In this document: positions 46,149-58,100 of the stretch, piece after piece
Layout of the letters: the number at the start of each line of letters is the position of its first letter
Position numbering within the stretch: position 1 is the stretch's first letter
Assembly: GCA_933207985.1 (NCBI GenBank)
Contig: OW240912.1
Span: 201,116,845 to 201,180,844 of the forward strand
Source: Pelobates cultripes
Lineage: Eukaryota; Chordata; Amphibia; Anura; Pelobatidae
DNA length: 64,000 nucleotides
Reading direction: 5' to 3'
Notes under the pieces: generated by a model
Told to the model about the DNA's origin: nothing
Databases searched by the model: none
What the model saw: the letters and a program-made list of their open reading frames with translations, nothing else
Translations under genes and position numbers: made by a program

Positions 46149-49100
46149 GCAAAAGTGAAAGTTTTACACAAATTACATGCTAATTATTGTAATTATTTTG
46201 AAGAAGATTCTGTTAATTTTCCATACAATCTTCTACATGCTGCAGGTCCACCTGAACAGTTTGACTCTTGGCTCACTTACTGGAATCCAGATGAAAGAAA
46301 GGCTGAAATCTCAGAGCTACTTGTGCACAGTCCATCGATCCGGGCACTCTACACAAAGATGGTAAGATGTGACTAGTACGCAGTCTGTTTTATAAACTCT
46401 TAAAGCATGGCTTTTTTGCACGTACATCAATGTCCCTTAAGAATCTGCGGTATTCAAGTAGTCTCAGTTAAGAAGAAATGCCATTATTTTAATCAAACCC
46501 AATAATTGTAATGAAAAGGCAGCCTGAAATATCTGTATGGCTGTTGTCAGTGTTGCATCATGGTAAAATAATTCAAAATCAGCAGTCTCATTAATCACAT
46601 TATTTAGATATGTGACAAAATATTTTTATTTTATATAATTCGAAAGATTAGTGGTATAGGGATGGGCCTTTTACCCAAGATTAAATAGAATTGCATATAG
46701 CTTGATTTTGACCAAAAGTCTGTTTTATATCTTTGGTGAATTTCTTTCTCAGGTCCCGGCTGCTGTGTCACATTCAGAGTTCTGGCAGAGATATTTCTAT
46801 AAAGTGCATCAGCTGGAACAGGTAAGTGGATAAATGATTGCATGAAAACAAAACAGGCTAAATACACTGAGAATATCCCACTGTTTGCATAAAACGTTGT
46901 CTTATGCAGCATGGTGTAGGTCTGTGGTTCCCAACTTGATCCTACATGCACACTAGCAGTCTAAGGTTCTGGGATTGGTGTTGTTATTTTGTATTCTTAT
47001 TCCATAGCTTTTTTTTTTTTTTTTTTTTTTAAATATCAGCAACAGGTAGTACTTTATAGAATGCTAAAGCAAGTACAAAGTAGCTGAAAAACATGTTTTT
47101 ATATAAGGAAGGGGATAATAATAATAATACACTTAAGACACATGCTAGAAAACCATAGAATTATGTAAAACAAAAGAAAAAAAGAATACTATAGTTGCTA
47201 ATAAATATATTTGTTTTAACCTTAGATTGTCTCTAGATCGCTTTAGATTATGCCCCCCTTTTAACTATTGAGAGAAATGCCATTAAACTTACCTGTAATC
47301 CAGTACAGTCTTAGCTCAGCAGCCGCACCACCTGCACTTGCACTTCTATGCCAATCCAATGCTACTTCTAGAAACTCACTGAGCACATTCAGCATCATCT
47401 GGAATGTGAGATGCTAAACATGAACACCTTTGATTTTTGTAGGTCTGAAGAATGAGCCACTTACAAAATGTTCTCTGACTTATGTGAATGTGTTTAACAT
47501 GGACAAAGAAAGAGGATAGCATCTAGTCACTTGGTACATTGAACAATTAACTAAAAATTATTATTTTTTAAAATGTACTTTTTAAAACCAACGCTATCAG
47601 TGTACTTAACCAGGAATGTGTGTTTAGCTTTCTTTTAATTTCCAAGTATATCCATGAATCTTTAACCATTTTGGATGGCTGTGATGTATTGTTGATTATG
47701 GTCTAACCTTTTAATACCTACCGCCCACTTTTGTATCTTTGTCGATGGTAAAATTTTTAAATGTCCTTACCGCCCACCAGTGCCACAGTAGCTAATTTTG
47801 TAGCGCAAGTTCACTGTGTGTGGGGGTGTTTTTTTTTTTTTGTTTTTTTTTTAAGGGTCAGTCTTTGTGTCTGTGTGTGTGGTGTGCATAGGGTCTATGC
47901 TGTGTGTTAGCGGGTGAGATGTGAAAATCTATGTTAATGTCTCCCCCTCCCTTCTACTTACCTTTTACCAGGGATGGGGGACATAATGCTGCAAGACCTG
48001 GTGGTCCAGTGGTGGCATGTTCACTTTAGCTGACTCTCCTGTGCTCCTGCAAGCACAGCACTGTATCCGAGCGTTGCCATCGTAATGAGCGGCAATGCTC
48101 TGACTAGACTGCTCTCAGGAGGAACACAGAGCATCCCAGGCCCTTCCCTCCCCCTGCTGGAACTAAGTGCGCACAGGCCGGTGAGGGAGATTTTTGATCT
48201 CCTCACCAGCCTGTGAGGTCTTACAGCAAGGCTGGCTCTGCATGGGCCATCAGGGGAGATGAAAGGATTGAGGCCCACGGGGCGTTTTCTGCAAAACCCA
48301 TCACCTCCCACCTGAAAGGTTGACTACCCCTGGTCTAACCACATACCTACCTTTTTTTTTTTTTTCATGTAGTGAGATCTCCTTTCTTTATGATTGCTTG
48401 AAATAACGAATTTTTTCGGTTTAAGAGTATCTTTTTGATGAAATATTGTTAGAATCTTGTGGGCTTTAATTGGGGTAGGCCATAATAGCCAATTGGAAAA
48501 ATAGAGTTGCTAAACTTTATCATTTGGCTGTTTTGCTCTAAAAGTTGCAGTCCTTTAATTATAAAGTTTATTTATTAACGTTTACAGCTTTACATTATAT
48601 GGAATTAACTGGCCAAAATAAGTTCGAACATATTTTTTAAATATATGATTGGATTACCACAACACTTTCTCCTTGATTGTTATGTACTGTATGAAATGCC
48701 TTTAAATAATTTTTTACTAAATAAATGCCAATTTTCTGTTGGGGAGGGAAAAAGATTTTGCGGATTACCCGACTGTGCTAATATGAGAATGGCCATGAAA
48801 CGTCTTGGAAAATAGTCTAATCTAAGAAAATAAATGTGTCCGTTTGTATGACTCTTTTGTGTTCATTTTCCAGGAAGAGGCACGCAGGGTTGCCTTGAAG
48901 CAGAGAGCTGAACAGAGTGTACATTCTGAGGAATCGATGTGGGAGGAAGACGAGGGTGAGCTAAGGGATCAACTAGATACATTTACATCTTAATAAAAAC
49001 AGTATCAGCGCTTAGTTAATATACCCCTATTTTTTGTATATGGGTCAACAACAAAAATATATTAAATAAATTAAATAAAGAGTCCCAGTTTCAATCTTCA

Positions 49101-52100
49101 TGGGGTGTTTTCAAATGTCCGCAGGGATTTGATAGTTGTAACAGTAATTGGTGTAAAAAGACTTTGTCTTTATATGTATCCAACCTTAAATCAAAAAAGA
49201 TACTGACATAGCGTGATACAGTTACAATACTTTATTTCCCATACGGTAATCCCCCCATAAGAGGAACTCTTACAATTAAAAGTGGTGAAACTTATTTCTA
49301 AGGTTCACAATAAAAACGTAGAAATGCAGAATATTGGCTGATGAATATAAAGTTACCGCCCCGTGGATGTTATTTCCAGACCGGTCCTGTGCACTCAGAT
49401 CGATCCTCACTGAGAAGCCAACTAGCCAATCTTACTGCAATCTCTCCAAATTCAAAAATCCCGCCAGAAACACGATCTACGCGTTTCACTCATTCAAATG
49501 AGCTTTCTCAAGATACAGTGCTCTGGGGGATTATGATTACATATATATCTCTCTAGCAATTAAATAATTAAAAAACAAGAAATTCATCTGGTACATTAAT
49601 ATCTTCCATTTAACTATGTGTTCTCTGATCCTCACTATATTTTCAGACTCATAGCAGTGTATCATTATTTCATTTTGATTGATACAAATATACACAGTTT
49701 CTAAACATCGTGAATGGTTAATCCTAACACACAATCAGAATCAACATATTCCTCTATAATTAGTGGAACAATTAAGTTCCAGTGTTTCATGCATTAAAAA
49801 TGAAAAATAAAGCATTTTATATTTCATCCTTTTTTTTCTCAATTAAGACATAGTAAAAACGCTGGTGTTCTAAACAAAATTCCAAATATAGTAAATAATA
49901 AAACACTCCTATAAATATACATAATTGCAGCATGAATTATAAAACTTAAATTAACTTATAAACATCATGAGTAATTAGTTCTATTAGACAAATTAAACTC
50001 AAATGCATTCTCTATAGTTTATGTAACAGTTAGGTTCCCATCTTTTATACAGTTTGGAAAAATGATGAACAATTCATATTTCTCTACTTTTTCATCTCCT
50101 ATGGCTGTTAAAAGCATCTGGAAACAAGAGGTAATGTGAAATAGGAACTGTAGATAAAATAGATCGTCTTTTTTTCACTGCACCAAAGATCGGAGCTTAA
50201 TTGCTCTGTTAGATACAAAGGATCGGCTGATGTAAAGAGCCTGATATATTTAACTACTTATTCATTTAAGGTAGACTAATTTATGACTGATATTTCTCAC
50301 GTTTGAATAGATGAAAAAGTAGAGAAATATGAATTGTTCATCATTTTTCCAAACTGTATAAAAGATGGGAACCTAACTGTTACATAAACTATAGAGAATG
50401 CATTTGAGTTTAATTTGTCTAATAGAACTAATTACTCATGATGTTTATAAGTTAATTTAAGTTTTATAATTCATGCTGCAATTATGTATATTTATAGGAG
50501 TGTTTTATTATTTACTATATTTGGAATTTTGTTTAGAACACCAGCGTTTTTACTATGTCTTAATTGAGAAAAAAAGGATGAAATATAAAATGCTTTATTT
50601 TTCATTTTTAATGCATGAAACACTGGAACTTAATTGTTCCACTAATTATAGAGGAATATGTTGATTCTGATTGTGTGTTAGGATTAACCATTCACGATGT
50701 TTAGAAACTGTGTATATTTGTATCAATCAAAACGAAATAATGATACACTGCTATGAGTCTGAAAATATAGTGAGGATCAGAGAACACATAGTTAAATGGA
50801 AGATATTAATGTACCAGATGAATTTCTTGTTTTTTAATTATTTAATTGCTAGAGAGATATATATGTAATCATAATCCCCCAGAGCACTGTATCTTGAGAA
50901 AGCTCATTTGAATGAGTGAAACGCGTAGATCGTGTTTCTGGCGGGATTTTTGAATTTGGAGAGATTGCAGTAAGATTGGCTAGTTGGCTTCTCAGTGAGG
51001 ATCGATCTGAGTGCACAGGACCGGTCTGGAAATAACATCCACGTAACTTTATATTCATCAGCCAATATTCTGCATTTCTACGTTTTTATTGTGAACCTTA
51101 GAAATAAGTTTCACCACTTTTAATTGTAAGAGTTCCTCTTATGGGGGGATTACCGTATGGGAAATAAAGTATTGTAACTGTATCACGCTATGTCAGTATC
51201 TTTTTGATTTAAGGTTGGATACATATAAAGACAAAGTCTTTTTACACCAATTACTGTTACAACTATCAAATCCCTGCGGACATTTGAAAACACCCCATGA
51301 AGATTGAAACTGGGACTCTTTATTTAATTTATTTAATATATTTTTGTTGTTGACCCATATACAAAAAATAGGGGTATATTAACTAAGCGCTGATACTGTT
51401 TTTATTTCAATTTATGTCACACATGATGTTTTAAAACTTGGGAAGGTTTTTAGTGTATCCGGCAGCTTTGTATTAACTTTTTCTTGTGGATAATCATAAT
51501 TTGAAGCACCTGCTTAGAAAATCCACTATTTTATTGATATACATATTCTTTTTTTGCGCTCTCTATAAACCTGTTTTTTTCACATTTACATCTTAACTGT
51601 GTGTGGATGATTTTATAATCAGTTTTACATGGCTAAAAGACACATTTTAGTGACTTTTTTTTTTTTTTATTGCAATTGAATGCTTGGTAAAATGAGTGCA
51701 TGCCCACTGTATACAATCATTTTACATTTGCTTACATCCTTGCTGTCCTGTGGTGTAACTGCTTGCAGTTCCAGTTCTCTTAATTAACTAGTTACCTTGG
51801 ATAGTAGTGATGGGTTGAGAGTGTAGAGGCATGTTAGCTCACAGTTCCCTGCTTATCACTGCAGTCTAAGCTTTGATGAATTCAATTGAAAATGCACAAA
51901 TTGCACTTCTACATTATCTATAAGGGAGGAGACTATGAAGCTCAACTACTCAAAACGTTGTAATAACAACTATGAGCTGCAGTGGTTATAACACTTAAAG
52001 TGCCATGATGGCAATACAAATCTGTATACCTAGCGCTATAGTCTTTATGTCCCTCCTCAAGGATGGTGGTCCAATGCAATGCTCCTAATCACATTTCATG

Positions 52101-55100
52101 TTAGAGAATCATTACATAGTTACAAAACTGGAAAGAGACTTGCGTCCATCAAGTTCAGCCTTCCTCACATGTTTTTGCTGTTGACCCAAAAGAAGGCAAA
52201 ATACCCAGTCTGAAGCGCTTCCAATTTTGAAACAAACTAGGGGAAAAAAATCCTTCTTGACCCCACAATAGCAGTCAGACGTCTTCCTGGATCAAGCAAC
52301 TATTACCCCACTAATTAGAAATTATATCCCTGTATGTTATGTTTTTGCAAGTATGTATCCAATTGCAGTTTAAACATCTGTATGGACTCTGATAAAACCA
52401 CCTGTTTAGGCAGAGAATTCCATATCCTTATTGCTCTTACTGTAAAAACCTTTTTTTTTTTTTTTTTGACATTCTTTATTTAAGTTTTTCAATATTCAAT
52501 CACAGCGTGTATATCCAATATAAATTAACATGTGGTAACAGATAAACTGGTCAGTTATGTGTATTACAGCATCAAGATAGTTTCAACTACTGGATAATAA
52601 ATTGTGTTTGAGTATTTGGCTTCAGTATAACAGTGAGCGTTCTTTTGTGTTGTGTTCTGTCGTTAGCCCTGTATGGGGTTAATCCCCTCTGTGGTCGGGT
52701 GCGAATGGAGTTTGTGGTTGCTCCTCAAGATTCGTGCGAGTTTTCGGGTGGGTTGTTTCAACCGCTCTGTGTAGTGCTCGTGGGTCAGAGGGGGAGTTGT
52801 GCAACCCTGCATTGGTATCTGAGCTTCCTCGTTTGTAGGTAAGACCCTAATAGAGAGGTTGGCTCAGTGCAAGGTTTCCCCTCACTTACTTATTGGGTCT
52901 AGTGTGACCTATGGTACTTAAGAGTTGTGGTAGTCTCCGTCTATGTGTGGTGTAGTTCATCTTTGTCCCCAGCCTCGTACATGGTGATTTGTTCGTGTTT
53001 CTAGTGCCAGGTTGATGGATATAGAGCTTTGTCCCAATCCGTGTTATGTCTGTCTACGTGTGTCCTTCTTTGGGGGGGTACCGTCTGGGGCTTTGTATGG
53101 GGGTTCCAGTCTGGTTCGTGTTTGATTTGTGTGTTGGTTTAGGTCGTAATGAGCCTGGTTTGGATGGGCTCAGTCTTAAATCATGAGGGGGCCAATTATT
53201 TTGCCCCTATGACCGTGTAGTTACCCCCTAGTTTCCCTGAGTCGATCTGTTTTAGGTTTTCCCTGGGGGTAGTTGACCTGGGTTGTCCGTGGGCGCAGCT
53301 AGTATATGTAGGGTTGTCCTGTGATGTCTTGTTCTGTCGTTGTGCGGTGTGTGGGGTCTGTGTCAGATGCCGTGTCGTCACCTCAGGTCCCTGGTTTGAG
53401 TCGTTCGTGTGGTGGGTGTGATCATATCATCCCTGGGGCATGTAGCACGGTCCCCGTGACTCTTCTGGATACCTAAGTCTAGGTTGTTATCTCTTATCTT
53501 GGGTCTCGCTGGGTTCGGTGTGTGTGTGGGGTTATGTAAGCCACCTGCGGCAGCCCCAGTTGTTAGTTGGCGTGGTCAGAGCCGGGTGCTACTGGCTCCG
53601 GTCGTGGCTTCTTGTGTCTGGGGTGGGGGTGAGTCCATGTTCCTTGCGTCCCGGTCTCTCTCTTCCCTCCGTCCCCTAGTGTATTGGTCCATATGTCGCT
53701 CTAGCGGGTCACTCCTCCCCTCCCGTGACCCATGGTCCTCCGTCTCTGTCTCTGCTTACTCATAGATTCCACTTTATGCGGAGCCTTAAGTCGGTCCGCG
53801 TGCCCCCGGGGGTTGTGTCCCTCCGGGTCTTTTGTGTGTCTATGTGTCATATGGTAGGAGGGGTGGGGGGAGGGGGGGGTCGCGTAGGAAATGTGTCTCC
53901 GTCGTGCTGAGGGTGCAATCTACTCGTCTGGCACTGCCTGTGTCTGTGCAGAGCTCTGTTGGGTGGGTTGTGTTGGTGCGGGGGCGCCGTCCCTCTCCAC
54001 CGGATCTCCTCCTCCCGTCCGTTTTGATGTGTAGTCCATCCATGGGTACCACGCCGAAGCGCATTTTTCCTGGCGTCCCTGCAGGGAGGCTGTCATCATC
54101 TCCATGTTATATATCATCTCCACCCTATCTACCCATTGTTGCAGGGTTGGAATCGTCGAGCTTTTCCAATGGAGTGGGATGAGCGACTTCGCTGCCGTGA
54201 GTAGGTGTATGAGGAGTCCTTTCTTGTAGATCTTCACCGGCGTGCGCGTGTGGTTGAGAAGCAGTGGCATGGGTTGGAATGGGATGTCTGAGCCCGTGAT
54301 GTCTTTGGTCGTCTGATGTATCATCCTCCAGAATGGTTCGATACGTGGGCATGTACACCAGATGTGAATGCTGGTTCCTATTCCTGTGCCGCATCTCCAG
54401 CATTCGTTTGAAATTGACTCATGCACGTGCTGCAGGATATCTGGCGTCCGGTACCATCCTGTTAGAATTTTGTAGTTGCATTCTTGGAACTTGGAGCTGA
54501 TGGTCCCCCTGTGTGTTAGTTGAAAGATTTTAAGCCATTCCTTTTCCGTAAGTTCCATCCCGGTCTCTCTTTCCCATCGCGATGTGAAGCCTAGGGGGCT
54601 TTTATCACCGTCGCTTAGCAGCGCGGTATAGAGGTGTGAAACTCCATGTGAGAGATGTTGTCTGGCCGTGCATAGATGTTCCATCATCAGCAATGGGCGG
54701 TGTAGGTGGCCTTTACCCGCAATGCCGTCGAGGTATGTTTTCACTTGGTGATATCGGAATGTGTCTAGGCCACTGGGCCTACGGTCCTGCATCAACGTTG
54801 CCAGGGGTTTGAGCGTCGTCCCGGAATTCCATTGGCTAGCGTATACCCAGTCCGTTGCTCCGAGATTTTTCAGGTCTGCCGTGCTTAGCCCTCCCGCTAA
54901 CCTCGGATTGTGTGTTATTGGTGTGAGTGGGTTGGGCGATGACGTGAGGTTTTTGGAGTAACGTATCCTACACCACACCTTCAGCGTGGCGTCGATCATT
55001 GGGTTCCCGGTAAGTAGTTCCTTGGGTAGTGCGTCTCCCAGCCATAGCATAGCGGGGATTCGACCCTGGGCTTGGTGTTTCTCCAGGTCTACCCATTGCT

Positions 55101-58100
55101 TTGTACTGGGGTTTGCATGCCAATCAACCAGTCTGTGCAGATGGGTAGCGTGGTAATACGTGAGGATGGACGGCAATCCCATACCTCCTTCTCCTCTAGG
55201 GCGTTCAAGAATCGCTCTTCGGATACGCGCTGGTTTTTGGTTCCAGATGAAGTTCCTGACTGCGGTCGTCAGGGTCTGAAAAAATGCCCTCGGGAGGTAC
55301 GTTGGTAGTGTCTGGAACAGGTATAATAATCTGGGCATAATGTTCATCTTCACGGCACTGATGCGCCCAAACCATGAGATGTACAGAGGTGTCCAGCGTT
55401 TCATGTCTTGCTGTAGAGTGGTGAGCAGGGGCGCGAAGTTCAGTCGGTAGATAAGTGTCAAGTCTCTCGGGAGCCACACCCCAAGGTAGTGTAGCTTGGC
55501 TGTGGAGATCTTGAAGGGGAATTGTGCTTGGATGTGTCGTTGGAGGATGTTGTCCTGTGCGAGCAGCAATATTTCTGACTTATCTAGATTAAGCGTCAAG
55601 CCGGATACCTCCTTGTATTGTCGAAACGCCTCCAGGAGATGTGGGAGGGAGGTTCTGGGTTGCTCCAGGAAGAAGAGCATGTCGTCAGCGTAAGCCGCTA
55701 CCCGGTGTTCTCTTCCTCCTATGCTGCACCCCGTGATACCCCTGTCCTGTCTGACCGCCTCCAAGAAGGGCTCCAGGGTGAGGGCAAACAGGAGTGGGGA
55801 CAGGGGGCAGCCCTGTCTCGTGCCGTTATGTATATCAAACGAGTCAGTCAGTGCTCCGTTTATTCTTATGCGGGCTGTGGGCGAGGTGTATAGAGCCGTT
55901 ATCCAGGTCCTCAGGTGTGGACCGTATCCCAAATGTCGTAGGGTTTCCGACATATAGACCCAGTCCACCCTGTCAAACGCTTTTTCAGCGTCAGTGGATA
56001 GTAGGACCATTTCCTTTTTGCCCGTTTTAGCGATATGGATGGTGTTGAGGGCTCGAATAGTGTTATCTCTGGCCTCTCTTCCGGGGATAAACCCCACTTG
56101 GTCCGGGTGCACCAGATCCGGAAGCGCCCGGGCCATCCTGAGTGCCAGTGCCTTAGCGAAGAGTTTGATGTCCGCGTTTATCAGAGAGATGGGCCTGTAG
56201 CTGGCGCAGATTGTTGGGTCTTTACCCTCTTTGGGTATTATTGCCACGGTTGCTCCCAGGGTGTCTCTGTGGAATTGGCCTCCATCTCTGATTGAGTTGA
56301 TGCCTATCAGAAGTTTGGGCAGCAGGGTGTCTTTGAAGGAGCGTAGGTACGAGACTGGTAGACCGTCTGGGCCCGGGGCCCTGTGTGCTTTAGTTGATTT
56401 NNNNNNNNNNNNNNNNNNNNNNNNNNNNNNNNNNNNNNNNNNNNNNNNNNNNNNNNNNNNNNNNNNNNNNNNNNNNNNNNNNNNNNNNNNNNNNNNNNNN
56501 GCGTTGCCAGGGGTTTGAGCGTCGTCCCGGAGTTCCATTGGCTAGCGTATACCCAGTCCGTTGCTCCGAGGTTTTTCAGGTCTGCCGTGCTTAGCCCTCC
56601 CGCTAACCTCGGATTGTGTGTTATTGGTGTGAGTGGGTTGGGCGATGACGTGAGGTTTTTGGAGTAACGTATCCTACACCACACCTTCAGCGTGGCGTCG
56701 ATCATTGGGTTCCCGGTAAGTAGTTCCTTGGGTAGTGCGTCTCCCAGCCATAGCATAGCGGGGATTCGTCCCTGGGCTTGGTGTTTCTCCAGGTCTACCC
56801 ATTGCTTTGTACTGGGGTTTGCATGCCAATCAACCAGTCTGTGCAGATGGGTAGCGTGGTAATACGTGAGGATGGACGGCAATCCCATACCTCCTTCTCC
56901 TCTAGGGCGTTCAAGAATCGCTCTTCGGATACGCGCTGGTTTTTGGTTCCAGATGAAGTTCCTGACTGCGGTCGTCAGGGTCTGAAAAAATGCCCTCGGG
57001 AGGTACGTTGGTAGTGTCTGGAACAGGTATAATAATCTGGGCATAATGTTCATCTTCACGGCACTGATGCGCCCAAACCATGAGATGTACAGAGGTGTCC
57101 AGCGTTTCATGTCTTGCTGTAGAGTGGTGAGCAGGGGCGCGAAGTTCAGTCGGTAGATAAGTGTCAAGTCTCTCGGGAGCCACACCCCAAGGTAGTGTAG
57201 CTTGGCTGTGGAGATCTTGAAGGGGAATTGTGCTTGGATGTGTCGTTGGAGGATGTTGTCCTGTGCGAGCAGCAATATTTCTGACTTATCTAGATTAAGC
57301 GTCAAGCCGGATACCTCCTTGTATTGTCGAAACGCCTCCAGGAGATGTGGGAGGGAGGTTCTGGGTTGCTCCAGGAAGAAGAGCATGTCGTCAGCGTAAG
57401 CCGCTACCCGGTGTTCTCTTCCTCCTATGCTGCACCCCGTGATACCCCTGTCCTGTCTGACCGCCTCCAAGAAGGGCTCCAGGGTGAGGGCAAACAGGAG
57501 TGGGGACAGGGGGCAGCCCTGTCTCGTGCCGTTATGTATATCAAACGAGTCAGTCAGTGCTCCGTTTATTCTTATGCGGGCTGTGGGCGAGGTGTATAGA
57601 GCCGTTATCCAGGTCCTCAGGTGTGGACCGTATCCCAAATGTCGTAGGGTTTCCGACATATAGACCCAGTCCACCCTGTCAAACGCTTTTTCAGCGTCAG
57701 TGGATAGTAGGACCATTTCCTTTTTGCCCGTTTTAGCGATATGGATGGTGTTGAGGGCTCGAATAGTGTTATCTCTGGCCTCTCTTCCGGGGATAAACCC
57801 CACTTGGTCCGGGTGCACCAGATCCGGAAGCGCCCGGGCCATCCTGAGTGCCAGTGCCTTAGCGAAGAGTTTGATGTCCGCGTTTATCAGAGAGATGGGC
57901 CTGTAGCTGGCGCAGATTGTTGGGTCTTTACCCTCTTTGGGTATTATTGCCACGGTTGCTCCCAGGGTGTCTCTGTGGAATTGGCCTCCATCTCTGATTG
58001 AGTTGATGCCTGTCAGAAGTTTGGGCAGCAGGGTGTCTTTGAAGGAGCGTAGGTACGAGACTGGTAGACCGTCTGGGCCCGGTGCCCTGTGCGCTTTAGT

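Noticed and set aside
47690..48335. GTCTAACC as a clean 8-bp target duplication
   Set aside because: The left occurrence may be part of the degenerate terminus itself, so the duplication is not counted as evidence.
49537..50868. Two identical 65-aa proteins on opposite strands
   Set aside because: They are the same sequence in the two arms of the foldback element, without homology to known proteins.
53920..56538. 872-aa reading frame crossing the N gap
   Set aside because: It starts in the duplicated sequence on the far side of the gap and translates N as X. The real frame is LINE B ORF2 after collapse of the duplication.
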